A DNA stretch of 64,000 nucleotides from Ceratodon purpureus (Eukaryota; Streptophyta; Bryopsida; Pseudoditrichales; Ditrichaceae), in assembly GCA_014871385.1 (NCBI GenBank), contig CM026426.1, forward strand, positions 28,231,037 to 28,295,036. Reading direction: 5' to 3'. The notes under the pieces were generated by a model. It saw only the letters and a list, made by a program, of their open reading frames with translations, did not search any database and had not been told where the DNA came from. Below, one piece after another: positions 1-11,273 of this stretch (positions are counted from its first letter, which is position 1; every line of letters begins with the position of its first letter). The translations under genes were made by a program, and so were the position numbers.

Positions 1-1
1 T

Positions 2-1620
2 AGGTTATTGAACCAGGCTGAACAAAATTATTCCACTACTGAACGAGAGGCCTTGGCCATGATCTATGCTGTGAAAAAATTCCGCCATTATCTCTTGGGC
101 AACAAATTTCGGTTTATGGTAGATCACCATAGCCTCTCATACCTAGTAAATCAACCTCTCATCACAGGCAGGGTAGCGAGGTGGATCATCATCTTGCTGG
201 AGTACGACTTTGAAGTCGTATACGTTTCTGGCAAGGGCCACATCATCGCTGACTACTTGTCCAGGTACTCCAAGGTCACCGAGGAGGGCATAGATGATTT
301 TTTTAACGAACCTTATATCCAAGTTGCAAGGTTGGCGGTCATGGACACCAAGGATTGGCGAGAACCCATCATGGCATACCTCACCCACCGCAAAATCCCG
401 GAGCTACTCACTAAAACTAAAAAAATCAGCTTTGTACGTGCTACACTACCCTATACTGTTGCCCACGGACAACTGTATTGTCGAGGTCTCGACTTGGAAA
501 TACGTCTCTGCGTCCCTGCCAGCCAACAGCACGACCTCATATCTCAACTTCACGACAGTCCAGCCGGCGGGCACCAAAGCCCAGACACCACGGTTAAAAA
601 GATTCTCTCAACCAAATATTGGTGGCCATCGTTAAACAAGGATGTATATAACTACATCAAAAACTGCCACGAATGTCAGGTTTCCACAACCAACTTTTAA
701 CACCAAGGGCGGGTTCCACTAAAATCCATACCCCCTTTAGGTCCGTTCCAGCGTTGGGGCTTAGACTTTGTAGGGCCAATTTGCCCAGCTACCAATAAAA
801 CGTATAAGTATATATTTGTGGCAACGGATTATACTACAAAATGGGCTGAGGCTAGACCCTTGAGAACCAATACCGCTGTCGTGACTGCCACATTCATCTA
901 CAAAAATATCATCACCCGATTTGGATGTCCCTTGGAGATAGTGTTGGATCAAGGATCGCACTTTGTGAACTCAGGAATCGAAGACCTCCTTGATAACCAT
1001 ATCATTAAACACAAGACAAGCACGGTCTATTACCCGCAAGGAAACGGGCAGGCGGAATCAACAAATAAAATCTTGATCAACATGTTGAGGCGATTCATCC
1101 ATGCTAACCAAGGCGACTGGGATGACTGTCTACCTGCAGCCCTTTGGGCATACCGCGTGGCAACCAAGACCGCTACACAACACAGTCCCTTTGTCATGGT
1201 ATATGGCACCCAGCCCTTGTTGCCCACGGAGTACGTGGCACCTATGTACCAGTCCCTCCAGCCTAGGGATTATGCGCCTCAAAGAAATCCTCGCTTTCCG
1301 GCTGGAGGACATACATCATTTGGAGGAGCTCCGTACTTTAGCCATCCAAAATATTGAGAACAAACAGGAGCTTACCGCCAGATATTTCCAAGCCTCTAAA
1401 CCTCCCCTTTTGTTCTAGAAAGGAGATCAAGTCCTCTGGTGCCCAAGAGATCCCAAAATTTGCAAAACCATATTTGAGTCGATCTGGCACGGCCCCTACC
1501 GCGTATAGCTAGTCCTCCCTAACAACACAGTTCTCTTGGTTAACAATGAAAACTACGACAAACACGCTACCATAATCAACACAACCAAGCTCAAACAGTA
1601 CCATGCAGGTCTTTCCAATA
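2..1620 (+). pseudogene. Ty3/gypsy pol: RNase H and integrase, 3' part
   Basis: This is the 3' half of a Ty3/gypsy polyprotein; reverse transcriptase lies before the window. It opens in the RNase H domain (TEREALAMIYAVKKFRHYL, then the conserved DHHSLSYL and ADYLSR blocks, to about base 290). An integrase H2C2 zinc region follows (HDSPAGGH near 550, YWWP and CHECQ at 617-680). The integrase core is at about 740-1240, with candidate catalytic residues in WGLDFVGP, LDQGSHF and GQAEST. A post-integrase segment (KGDQVLW) ends near 1.6 kb. The copy is dead: TAA at 698, a frameshift near 1.27 kb, and TAG at 1416 and 1506. Each stop is one C-to-T step from a Gln codon. The product would have integrated the element's cDNA into host chromatin. 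The family call is firm from the domain order. Confidence 0.93.
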
Positions 1621-2347
1621 CTCCACCCCCACTAAGCCTGGGAGTAATTTATAGAAACTTGGAAGCCGAGCGGCAGAAGATGCCCATGCAGGAGAACCCA
1701 AGGCGTAGTCAAACAGTACCATGGAAGCCCAAGACATTCCTGAAGTCACTATGGAAGCCAAGGACATCCCTCAAGTTACTATTAGTCACATACAAGTCAT
1801 ACCAATCCCCGACACCCACTCCTTGGACAATCATAAGGATTGGACAGTCAACTCTCCCTACCACATCCGCTGTCCTAGGCCTCAGCGGCCATATTCCTCG
1901 CTAGACTCTACTCAAGTATCCGCCCCCCTCGGCCGTCCCATTCTACTCTTTTCAGTCCCATCTCAGGCTCTCAAATCCCACCTGAGCCGCCAAGGTCATC
2001 ATCTACTCTCTCCTTCCTCCAGCATCCCAGCAGTCCCCACAGCAATACAATGCCGTGGGACGCTCACATCAGACTCCTCTACAGCGCGCTTCTCTCCCTC
2101 TCTCCCACAGCCTCCATGGCCTCTCCCACCATCTCCGCGACCTCGCGCGCCTTCAGCTTCCTGTAGTTCATATAGAAGTCCGCCAACTCCCCACGATTTT
2201 TGCCCATCAGTCCAATCTCCGCCTCTGCAAACACATGCAATTCCCACAGCCTTTTCCCTTAATGTCTCCGCACTTTCTCCTCTAGCGCGTTGGCTGCTGT
2301 GTCTGCACACAGCCCATCCACAGTATAGCATTAGCACCGTAGAAAGC

Positions 2348-3835
2348 ATGGCCGGGAAGAAGCCCTTACCTCCGTTCTACGTACCTCGTATGGTGATGGA
2401 GTGGAAGCGCCGGCCCGACCTTATTTGGACTACTCACACTAGCCTCGGCAAGTACTGGCAACTCTTGAAGGGTGAGGTCGACATTGGGCGCTGCAACGCC
2501 TTCATCGCATCCATGCGCACCCGCAGTGAGGACAATCCGTATCCAGCAGGAGAAGTCAACGGCGTCCTTGTCCACTACTCGAGCCGCTATCTCCATCGGT
2601 TTTTCGACTAGGATGGCACGGGAGTCACTGAATGGAGCGAGACAGCGTGCGCTCACCCTCGGCTTGACATCACAGCGAAGGTGCAGCATCTCGAGCCCAA
2701 CCAAGACGGGAGGTATGATGTCTTTGCACTTGGCAAAATTCTGCCTGAGCCATGGTTTTCAAGGATGAGAGGGGTGTTAAGCCAAGTTTATTTTTAAAAT
2801 GACTGCAATGGCATCACGTCGGAGCAGTTGACCATCCTCCTCATGGCCAATCAAGGCAACCATATCAACTGGGGCTTAATGGTGGATGAGAATTTTTGGG
2901 TGCAGCTCCGAGGGTACCGCCGAAATCCAGCGTATCACAGCCCCATCGGTCCTTTTTTAACAGCCTACATTGTGCACTTCCTGGCGTTTCACCAACGATA
3001 TGGTCGTGCGCCACTCATGGGGACGTTCCTGTATGTGCAGTGGGAGAATTCAAAGGCCATGGCGCGGGATCCTGCCCTTCCCAGCACAAGCAAGCGTCCT
3101 CGCATCCAGGAAGCAGCAGCAGCGGACGATACAGCGCTCATCATCCACCACGGCAGCAGTGTGGCTCAATTCCTCCAACAGCGCGAGGCAATCACCACCA
3201 CCCTGGCCAACCTGGTGAAATGGATTCAGTCTACCGAGCAGGACCACGCCACGATCAAGCAGGGACAGCGAGATATCGAAGAGCGCATCAAACGTAAAGC
3301 AGCAGCAGCATCTGTCCAAGCACCTCAGGATCAGGCCAAGAAAACCGCGGAGGCGGCACCTGCCGAATTTCAAGCCCAGGTAGAGGAATCGCAACAGACG
3401 TTAACCAACATGAGGAACAGAGTTGCCAGTTTGGAACTGGAGCTGTCTGCGACTTAGGAGTATGTGGACGCGCTCAACTGGGAGAAGACATGGGCACAAG
3501 AGCGAATGACAAAATTTGAGCAGCAGAACAAGGAGTACCTAGCTCACATCAAGGCATTATCGGAGAACATTGAGGCAGTTTGACAGGCTCAGGGGACAAC
3601 AATAGACATCACCCGGCTGCAGCAGGAGCGATTGGCAATGGAGCAGGCCAAAGAAAATTTTGAGGCTAACAAGCTCGGATGGGTGCATATGGCAGCTAAG
3701 GCCATTGCCGCGCATGCATACCAGCTCCTGTCCATCAACCCCCCAACTAACACAGAGCCGCCTCAAGAATTCTTCGACGCCTGCATTGACAACGCACTAG
3801 CAGTCTTGGAGTTGGAGCACTCCGATTATGAATGA
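2348..3835 (+). pseudogene. Extra sense ORF downstream of gypsy pol, coiled-coil protein
   Basis: One reading frame of 496 codons follows integrase on the same strand. It is interrupted only by in-frame stops (TAG 2609, TAA 2795, TAG 3455, TGA 3581) and has no frameshift that I can see. The start is taken at ATG 2348 (MAGKKPLPPF); the same frame is open back to ATG 1721 through a Ser/Pro-rich stretch. The N-terminal third is Trp-rich and globular-looking (WKRRPDLIWTTH, MANQGNHINWGL). From about 3150 to 3720 it becomes Ala/Gln/Glu-rich with heptad-like spacing, suggesting a long coiled coil. Its place between integrase and the 3' LTR is where env-like or accessory ORFs sit in some plant Ty3/gypsy lineages. 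I see no signal peptide or membrane segment, so I do not call it an envelope protein. Function unknown. Confidence 0.7.
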
Positions 3836-3981
3836 GAAAGCATGGACGCCAAATTGATGTCCCCGCTGCACGACGTACCTCCGAGCCAGCAGCACCTTGA
3901 CATGCCACCAACCCCGCTCCACCACTTAACCACATACCTCCAACAGTCAGTCTTGCTGCCCCAGAGCATTCGGCCGAGCAC

Positions 3982-4464
3982 GTGGATATACGAGACCATC
4001 TCACCGATCAGGAGGCAACACCACTCGCTTCACCCCGACCTCCAAGCAACACGCCCACGGCTCCTAGTCAGCCCGCACCCCTGGTACAGTTCAGAATAAA
4101 ACCTTTTAGGGTCCATAAAGAGTCCCTAAAAAGAATTGAAGAAGAGAGTAACCTAGAGGTTCAAGCCAGCAATGAGCGCAAAGCTGAAGAGAAGTTAGAA
4201 ACAGCCATAGATGTCGTCAAAAATCATTTTACAGAAAATCCAGATCTTAGCGCTCTCTACAGCGACCCTAAAGCAGATCAAGTCCAATGCCCTGCCTGTA
4301 ACCGCATCCTAGGAAAAACCGTTTATGAAGTTTATCAACATTCAGTAACTTCTAGGTCTAAACATAATCCGATCCACCAAGGTGTTGCTGCAGCCATAGC
4401 CAGCATCTACGGCAACCAAGCACCTCGACGCCGCCACGCACAGGTACCCCGCGAGGCCACATGA
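3982..4464 (+). CDS. Small zinc-finger-like ORF at the 3' end of the gypsy element
   Basis: An open frame of about 160 codons overlaps the end of the coiled-coil frame in a different phase. It lacks an ATG at its start, so it may be reached by splicing or frameshifting, or may be the displaced C-terminus of the upstream ORF. A Pro/Ser-rich lead is followed by a charged helix (EEESNLEVQASNERKAEEK) and a Cys-x2-Cys module with spaced His (CPACNRILG, YQHSVTSRSKHNPIH), consistent with one zinc-binding finger. It ends 72 bases before the polypurine tract, so it is the last coding piece of the element. Codon phase and the Cys/His spacing support coding; the exact family is not recognised. Confidence 0.5.
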   Translation: MDIRDHLTDQEATPLASPRPPSNTPTAPSQPAPLVQFRIKPFRVHKESLKRIEEESNLEVQASNERKAEEKLETAIDVVKNHFTENPDLSALYSDPKADQVQCPACNRILGKTVYEVYQHSVTSRSKHNPIHQGVAAAIASIYGNQAPRRRHAQVPREAT

Positions 4465-4536
4465 CACGATCGCCGACCAGCACACCCTCGCTCCCTTGGC
4501 TGAAGTAGACACTTCGGGGACCAATTGCACTCTCAC

Positions 4537-4549
4537 AGGGAGGGCAAAA
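4537..4549 (+). promoter_or_regulatory. Polypurine tract of the gypsy element
   Basis: A near-continuous purine run (AGGGAGGGCAAAA) lies directly before a TG dinucleotide. This is the expected layout for the plus-strand primer at the edge of a 3' LTR. Confidence 0.6.
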
Positions 4550-5221
4550 TGTTGCCTAGCTTCGCGGCAACCATGGACAGCTCAGCATGAGCAACTTCAC
4601 CTCGGCAGTCAAGGAACTAGGAGATTGACTGAAGACTAGGACGGCAACACTAAGAGTGATTAGCAGGAAAATAGGGAGATTAAGCAGTATAGAAAGAGTA
4701 GTCAGACTAGAGATGTCACTCTCTCATTTTTGGGTTGAGTCCCCGCCTTAGGGATTCCATGTACTTTCTGAATCGCACCGTATGTGCCCCCTCCGAACTT
4801 GGACTCCATGACCGTCCTTCTTTTTGATAAACAGTCTATCAGTTCTTTGCTTACCACTATCTCTTATCTCCTTGTCTATTTGATGGTAATGTTTGCCTTT
4901 CTAAGTTCCGCATACATTCTCTTAGCTCTGTGATTTCTAGGAAACCAAGGTCGTATCAACAGCTCCACAGCCGGCTTTAAACCCTGCCTTGATGCTGACC
5001 TCCTTCTGATAAAACTCGCATGCTCCCTTCTCCTACCGAGGCTGTCTTAGACGACCATTAGTCCCTGCCAAGGCACGACAGCTCACTAACTTAGACGTAG
5101 TCTCACTTGTTCATCCCTTGACCCTCGTTGTAGTCCCGGTCATCAATAGTTCTTACCGTCTCCTTGCTACCCTTGGTCTCTCCGTTCTCAGATATCTCCA
5201 TAGTTAGAATCTAGCGTAATA
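4550..5221 (+). repeat. 3' LTR of the gypsy element, divergent
   Basis: The LTR is inferred to begin with TGTTGCC just after the polypurine tract and to end near TTAGAATCTAGCGTAATA. The end is placed by resemblance to the last bases of the second gypsy LTR (TTTAGAATCGCGGCTAACA at 56258-56276). The body is C/T-rich like that LTR but diverged, and the terminal CA reads TA. The 5' LTR is outside the window, so the boundaries are approximate. Confidence 0.45.
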
Positions 5222-5273
5222 GTCTTGTTTTGTGACTTGTCAATCACTTAGTAGTGATCTGAAGAGAAAAGAA

Positions 5274-6572
5274 TCATGCATCATGTATCGGCAATTGCCC
5301 CTACGGAAATCAAACTCTTCTTGAGGCTTGGCACATAGAGAACGTTGGTTAAATTTATTTCACTGGAGTCAGTTCTTACAGAAGCATTGCCAATGCCTTG
5401 AACGGCATGATTCCCCCCCCCCCCCCCCCCCCCCCCCCTGCGGCCCTCATACCCCTTCGTGAACTAGATTCTGTGATCTGCGTTAAGTTGGCCTTGGAGC
5501 CCGTGACATGGGTGGATGCTCCAATGTCCATATACCATGGACTGTTATGGTTCATCTCCTGAAGCTATGCTAGCGCTACTTCGAGATTTTCTACAGCATT
5601 AGCGTAGGCATTTCTGCCTGATGATCCTCTAAGAACTTGATTCTGAGAATAGCAATCTCTTGCAATATGACCAAGTTTTCCACAATTGTAAGAGGTGATT
5701 GGTAGGCGAGTAAAACCTTGCCCTCTTACTGGCCTAGGTGATGAACCTCTACAGGGGAAGCCTCGGAATCGGTGATGGCTGAACTAACCTTGTGATGTAT
5801 CATGAGTATTGGGGGAAATACGATTTCCCTGGAAATAAGCAGCGAAAGCCTCTTCATCTCCTGATTGAGATGTCCGTTGTTGCTGCCGTGCTGCTTTTGT
5901 GAGAAGCCGTGTGCTCAACTGATCAAATGTCAAGATGACATCAAGGTTGCTCAGAGTTTGCACAATTCCCTCGTAAATCTTTGGCAATTCATTAAGCAAC
6001 AGTTGGCATATGGTCTGGTCACTCGTATTGTCTCTGATAGCTAACAATTTGTTCTTGATATCTATGACCTTGTTGACATAAACTTCCATAGGACCTCCCT
6101 CTGGCATTTTCAAGGAATGAAGCTTGTTGGAAAGCATCAATTTCTGCGATTGGTTACCTGAGTTTTACTTGACGCGGAGCGCTTCCCGGGCGAGTGCTGG
6201 ATCGTTGAAGTTGGCCATGAATCCGAGGAGGTAGTCAGCAACAGACAGTTGAATTCCCGACAAAGCCAGGTTCTTAGCTTTCTTCATGGATTTCTTTGTG
6301 TAGTGAGTTCTAAGTACTACTGCGAGGAAGATTGCAGGAGTTACGTGATGCTCAATAAACTCCCATACATTCTCCCTTCGTAGAATAGCTCTCCACTTCA
6401 ACTGCCAAGTGTAGTAATTGTTGATGCCAACTAACTTCCTGCTCTCGCCAACTGACATGCTGCCGTGACTTTCTCCTATAGTGTCAGGGTTGTCATAACG
6501 AACGGACATGGGCCAAATCTGGCGGACCAGACGGCACTTTGAACGAACGGAAAGACGGACTGGTCTGTCCAT
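5274..6572 (-). pseudogene. Ty1/copia gag and protease relic
   Basis: Read on the minus strand, the 5' end holds a gag start (MSVGESRKLVGINNYYTWQ, about 6465-6410) with the copia-type NNY-TW block and a frameshift near 6.15 kb. The gag body follows (LPKIYEGIVQTLSNLD, about 5990-5940). A CCHC-type knuckle lies at about 5690-5650 (YNCGKLGHIARDC, the first Cys replaced by Ser). Then come the protease active-site region (WYMDIGASTHVTG, about 5535-5495, with Ile where Ser is usual) and the block NVLYVPSLKKSLISVGAIAD near 5300. A run of 26 C at 5413-5438 breaks the frame inside protease, and TGA follows the last block. Integrase and reverse transcriptase are missing, so this is a truncated dead copy. 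Confidence 0.88.
5413..5438. repeat. Poly-C homopolymer, 26 bases
   Basis: An uninterrupted C run lies inside the copia protease relic. Its length is prone to sequencing and assembly error. Confidence 0.95.
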
Positions 6573-7045
6573 TTATCGAACATAGCGGTCCCCTAGAAAA
6601 AAATTAATAGGTACACATCTTCAATATGTGCAAGATAATCTTCAATATATGCAAGATTGGGACGGTCAACCCTAAGTCTTGGTCAAACGGACCTCCCCGG
6701 ACCCCTAACGGACGGACGAGCGGACCGGACAGTCTTTCAAACGGGGAGGTCCTATGAACAACCATGCATAGTACTAACTCTCTTTTACTCTGAAATTCTA
6801 CTTGTGCAGATATGAGGAGCAGAGCTCACTCTGGACGGGACTTTCACTCTTCTACTAGAGCTCACTTTGGACGGGACTTTCACACTTCTACTGCAGCGCT
6901 GTGGACTGTAAACTTTACACAGAGATTAAAAAAACTTATGTAGACTCAGGAGCATCGCTCACTGCTACTTAGTCTGGACACTACTGAACTGTTAGGAGCA
7001 TAGCTCACTAAGAAGATAGAAAAAATGCTAGACTAGAAAGTAACC
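6573..7045 (-). other. Copia leader region with short tandem duplications
   Basis: This non-coding stretch lies between the primer site and gag of the reversed copia element. It contains a roughly 37-base tandem duplication near 6830-6905 (AGCTCACTTTGGACGGGAC-type unit, twice) and a shorter duplicate at 6617-6657 (TCTTCAATATGTGCAAGAT-type). The segment 6490-6760 is rich in GGACGGAC-like words and may be an unrelated insertion. No gene seen. Confidence 0.45.
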
Positions 7046-7057
7046 GGTCTGATACCA
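7046..7057 (-). promoter_or_regulatory. Primer binding site, initiator tRNA-Met type
   Basis: The minus strand reads TGGTATCAGACC immediately after an LTR-like end (TTTAGCA). TGGTATCAGA is the usual plant copia primer site, complementary to the 3' end of initiator tRNA-Met. Confidence 0.8.
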
Positions 7058-7210
7058 TGCTAAACATGTATCACCATAATGTATAGTAAATCATTGTCAA
7101 TTAAGATGATTGAGCACTCAGAGAGTACTGCTTATATACAGACGTGATCCAATGAATGAATGCAATGTGTCCTATTCTGGTTGGTACTTGGAACGTGAAT
7201 GTCCAGTCCA
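7058..7210 (-). repeat. 5' LTR of the reversed copia element, partial
   Basis: On the minus strand this ends in CATGTTTAGCA next to the primer site, as a 5' LTR should. A TATA box (TATATAAG) lies about 75 bases before its end. The outer TG border could not be fixed because no second LTR is present for comparison; the upper limit is a guess. Confidence 0.5.
7130..7138 (-). promoter_or_regulatory. TATA box in the copia LTR
   Basis: The minus strand reads GTATATAAG within the LTR, upstream of the primer site and in the correct orientation for element transcription. Confidence 0.5.
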
Positions 7211-10123
7211 CTATGATGAATGAAAGTGAGCAGATTTCATCTAGAGGATGAGACGGTAGAGAGTATTCTAAGAAGGAGCTTCTTCTTTTTTGAGTTCCGA
7301 TTGTAGATAAGAAGCGATCTTCATAAGATATGACATAGAAAGAATCATGTCAAATCCGAAGTAGATGACGTTGCTCAACCAAGAAATATGTACCGTCTCT
7401 TCTTTGAACAAGATAAAAAGAGAAATATTAATTATGATAGAAAATGTCACATAAAAGTAAAGATGGTAGGGATGGAGCTTACTTGTTGTCATAAACTAGA
7501 GTGCCTTATTCATTGATGATCGCTCATCGACGGTCCATCATCAGTCAATGGGAGGTTGCAATCCTGTTTGGCAACGAATAGGGTCTGAATGCTGAGCTCG
7601 TACAAAATCGTCTCGGCGAGTGTGAGACCTAAGGCGGTCTCAGTTGATTGTTGGGTAGTTGTATGAATCTTAATTGAATGAGGTAACCAAAGCCAATGAT
7701 GGAGCTGTGTGGCGGGGTGAGGAGTGATGCATTAGATATTCTTATTCTTGCGTGATCACGGGGTCGATAGATGGTGCGTCGGCGGTGATGAATATCAATA
7801 AACAGCAGCACTCATGTGGGTCCATTTGCAAAGAGTCTGATTGAGTGGGACATAGCTCTTGTGTCTGCAGCTCCGGGCTCTGGACAGTCATTCTTACATT
7901 TATTCTTCTAGCACGTAATCTTCGGAAAAGTTTCGCGGCAAGCGGGCTTCGTTCGAGTTTTGAGCGCCACTGCTGAGAGTAACTAGCTCTAGTCAGCCCA
8001 TCTCAGGTTGAGATTTGAGCACATTGGTGTTGATGATGATCTCTATAATTCTGGTTTCTATAGTAGTGGTAATGGTTGAGGAGTGATCAAGCTGAGACTA
8101 GGATTTAGAAGGGTAAGGATTGCTGCACTTTGCGCCTTCGATGTAGACCTTGCCGTTGAATGCTATATGTGCGGTGTTAGTTTCGCTTAGTTTGAATTCA
8201 CTATTTCAAGGAATCCTTCTTTCAATGCTAGCTTTGATTATTCTTACTTCTAAATCCTCCATTTCGAGAATTGCATTAAGCGCGCTCTTAGTAGTGTCAC
8301 TGTTCGCATTGGATCACATAGTTGTGAAATGCTCAACTGTGAACTTATAATGGTTGTATGTGACAACTTACAGACATGTTCGGCAACGAAGTAGTGTTGG
8401 ACATTCATTAAGTGAATCTACTTGACTCTCAAATTTGTAATACTATAATGTCGTGGAATCCAAGTGATGCCGAATTTGAGTTATTTGGAAGACTCTTTGA
8501 CCTGCTGCTCAAGATACATTATTGGTGTTTTAATTTGTGGTTGTCTAATGATTGAATTTAATAATGCTATTTCGGAGGTAGCAAAGTATTGATTGAGCAA
8601 CTTAAATCCAAAATTGACGACTAAAAAACTCCAGTATCTGGCGTCTTTGTCTATTCCACCGGAAGAAAAGGAGAAGCTTCTGAAGATATGGAACTCTTCG
8701 ATTCCAAACAAGAAGTTGAAAAGGTTTCTTCTTTTCCCTTTCAACAATTTGGTATTCAATACCTTCCTTCACAAGTACGTGTTCTGGTATTTCTTGAAGC
8801 AATAATCCTTGGAGTTCTATGATGCTTTGACTTCTGACTACTCACTAAGTGAGAAAGCTCAATCAATAAATCGGGCGCCTACATCGATGACCATCGGATT
8901 TGTCAGTGGAACTGGGCATTTAACCTTTCTATCCTGAACAAAGAGATATCAAAATCCGCCAAATGGGACAACTATGAACCAATTGATATACATGTAACTA
9001 TCGTTTGAATCTCTTGCTTATTTTTTGTGATGCCAATATCTTCTAGTCCCTTCATTTTCCCTTTCCAATGGATGTCGAATCATGTATTGGACACATGTCT
9101 TGCAGAAAGAGCAAGTTGTGCCTTAGGCGCACCCAAGTTTTGCATCTTGGCTGGATTATGATAATCAAGACACCATGTTTTCAGGTGACCACATCAATAC
9201 TTAGTCCAAGGAGCACTTATTCAATTGCAACTGGTACATCGAGATGGACCCGGCCGGCACTCCTCCACACATGGTAGAATTGAGGCGTGAAATTGAACCT
9301 TTGTTCCAGCGCCCAACAAGTGGTGTTCGGTCCGGACAAGTCGCTAATGCACCTACTGGCCGTGACCCCAGAGGAAATAACAGGCCTGGTAATGCTATGG
9401 CCTTTAAGGCGCCTGCCTGCATTTCAAACGCAATAGCACCCAAAGGGTGCAAGCGCGGACCCACTTCTCAATCTAGAGAAGAAGATTCAGTACTAGAAAA
9501 TCATGGTGTTAATCAACTAGTGGGGAAGAGAATTCTGTTGATGTGGGGTCTTGAATCGGACAAGTTGATTCACACACAGGGAAGAGGTTTTACTTGATTT
9601 AGAGCTTGGAAATCTAAGTCCTCCACATGTGCGTCCAATGTGGACTTGCTGATGACTTGATGATGAGTCAGGATATGACTACGCAATCCGATGTGGCATT
9701 CTCTCAAGACATAGATTTCAATTTAAACTTAGAACGTGGATTTCAGTATATACTCGGGATGTAGATTTCAAAATAAACCTCAAAACATAGATTTCAATGT
9801 AAATTGATATATGTGCAAATTTTTTATTTATTTTCATTTTAGGCCAAATGTCGCACTGTAATAGATATAAGGTTTAGACGAAATGTCCCAATGGAATACC
9901 AATATGAACTAAAAGTGTCATTCGTATTTACATTTCATAATATGTGTCCAATGAACATTCTGGCATCATGTCATTAAATCTATATTCTAGCAAACGTCTA
10001 ATCTACAACGTATCTAGATTCACTTGCCTTTTCTACCAAAACAGAAATGGCTGCTGCAGATAGAACAATATGCACAATCAGACGCTATACAACTGTGGCA
10101 CCGGTGATCAGCCTTTCAACAAC
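7211..10123. other. Unassigned region with short ORFs only
   Basis: About 2.9 kb without a recognised gene. Short open frames exist (minus 7268-7492, hydrophobic; both strands near 8481-8805; plus 9244-9597, basic with Pro/Arg/Asn). None shows a motif, splice context or repeated support that I can defend. The 9244 ORF begins with ATG and has a mixed composition, so it could be a degraded element fragment. Confidence 0.4.
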
Positions 10124-11052
10124 TTCCCAACTTCCCTCCTATGGCTCCGAAATCAGAGGCAGTAATAGTGCCCCCAGTGATGTCGTCAGTGCTCAATGAG
10201 TTTGTGTTTGCAAGCTGGATCAGACGAGATAACTTCGTCGCAATCTGTAGCATCCGCACAAGAGTTAGTCAATGTTCAAAACTGATCAAGTGCAGAAATC
10301 GTTCAAAAATTGGCCTTAGATTGAGGTAACCAACCTAAAGGACTGAGAGGCGTTGGACGTTCTTGATGTTGGGCACCACAAGGCCATAGCCATGGCAATA
10401 CCGATATTGTGTGAAGCTGCAACAACATCATGAGAGAAAAAGTACTGAGAATTCAAGACAGAATGGCAAGGGGTTTGAAAACCTTGTATCCAATATTGCA
10501 GGAGAGAGAAAATCATCTGATGTGCAGTATACCTCGGGCTTGGATCTCGGTAACGGCTTCGTCCATAGTACTATTCATAACAGGGTACTTCTTGAGTGCC
10601 ATGGACAAAGCTTTGATAACAAAAGGCAGGTGGGTGAGCTTGACGCCAGGCTCCAGCGGCACTCCCTCTCCGAGCACACGCTTCAACTTCGTCAAATTGT
10701 CCACCCCTATCTCCTCCACGTAGTAGAAATGCAGCACTGCTGCAGCTGCTGTCATGGCCTTCGCCATGGCTCGTCGATAACCCCTAGAATCAAGAAAAAC
10801 AACCGATGAACTCCACGACCAAAAAGATGTCTAACACAATGATAAATCCCAAGCCCCGCTAAACCCTAAACCATTTCATGAAACAAACTACATGCAGGAA
10901 TCTAAATCTAAAACACACCTGATAGGAATGGAAGTATCTCCTCCATCGAAAACACCATAATTGGGCCCTGCCGGCACAGGAGTGTACTCTTTCGTCACGC
11001 TTGACTCCAAACTTGGCGTTCCCTCAACATAAACTGGAGCTTCGTTCATAGG
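10124..11052 (-). pseudogene. Branched-chain 2-oxoacid dehydrogenase E2 (acyltransferase) pseudogene
   Basis: Four exon pieces on the minus strand join in phase across GT-AG introns: 11052-10919 (linker ending TSIPIR), 10783-10533, 10416-10335 and 10244-about 10124. Together they match the catalytic domain of the mitochondrial lipoamide acyltransferase that makes branched-chain acyl-CoA: GYRRAMAKAMTAAAAV, HFYYVEEIGVDNLTKLK, LPFVIKALSMALKKYP, SHNIGIAMA, GLVVPNIKNVQRLSVL, DDITGGTITASDFGAIGG. The copy is dead. About 7 bases are missing after AMA in the third exon, the expected Glu codon after SVL is TAG, the usual VPHFH reads VLHFY, and homology stops after GGKLGS, before the conserved His-x3-Asp active site. 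The lipoyl and E1/E3-binding exons are absent. Retained introns mean a DNA-level duplication, not a retrocopy. Confidence 0.85.
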
Positions 11053-11273
11053 CTACACCATAGGCCGTGAAACACAACAATCATCACAATCCCTCTCGTT
11101 GCCTCGACGTCCGGCATTCGCATCTCGCTCGAACTGAAGCTCCGTGCCCTTGCCTTCTGAATCTAAACCACAAAACACCATCATAAACAACATAATCAAG
11201 GAACCTCAAAAGAAAAGAAAATCCAAAGCTAGAAAAAAAGATGGCCAACAATTGGGTGGGACAAAGAGAGTAC

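Noticed and set aside
1999-2349. Minus-strand Gly/Arg-rich ORF in the gypsy spacer
   Set aside because: Overlaps the Ser/Pro-rich plus frame that is continuous with the extra ORF; no independent support.
2348-3835. Envelope gene of the gypsy element
   Set aside because: Position fits, but there is no signal peptide, transmembrane segment or glycoprotein-like Cys pattern.
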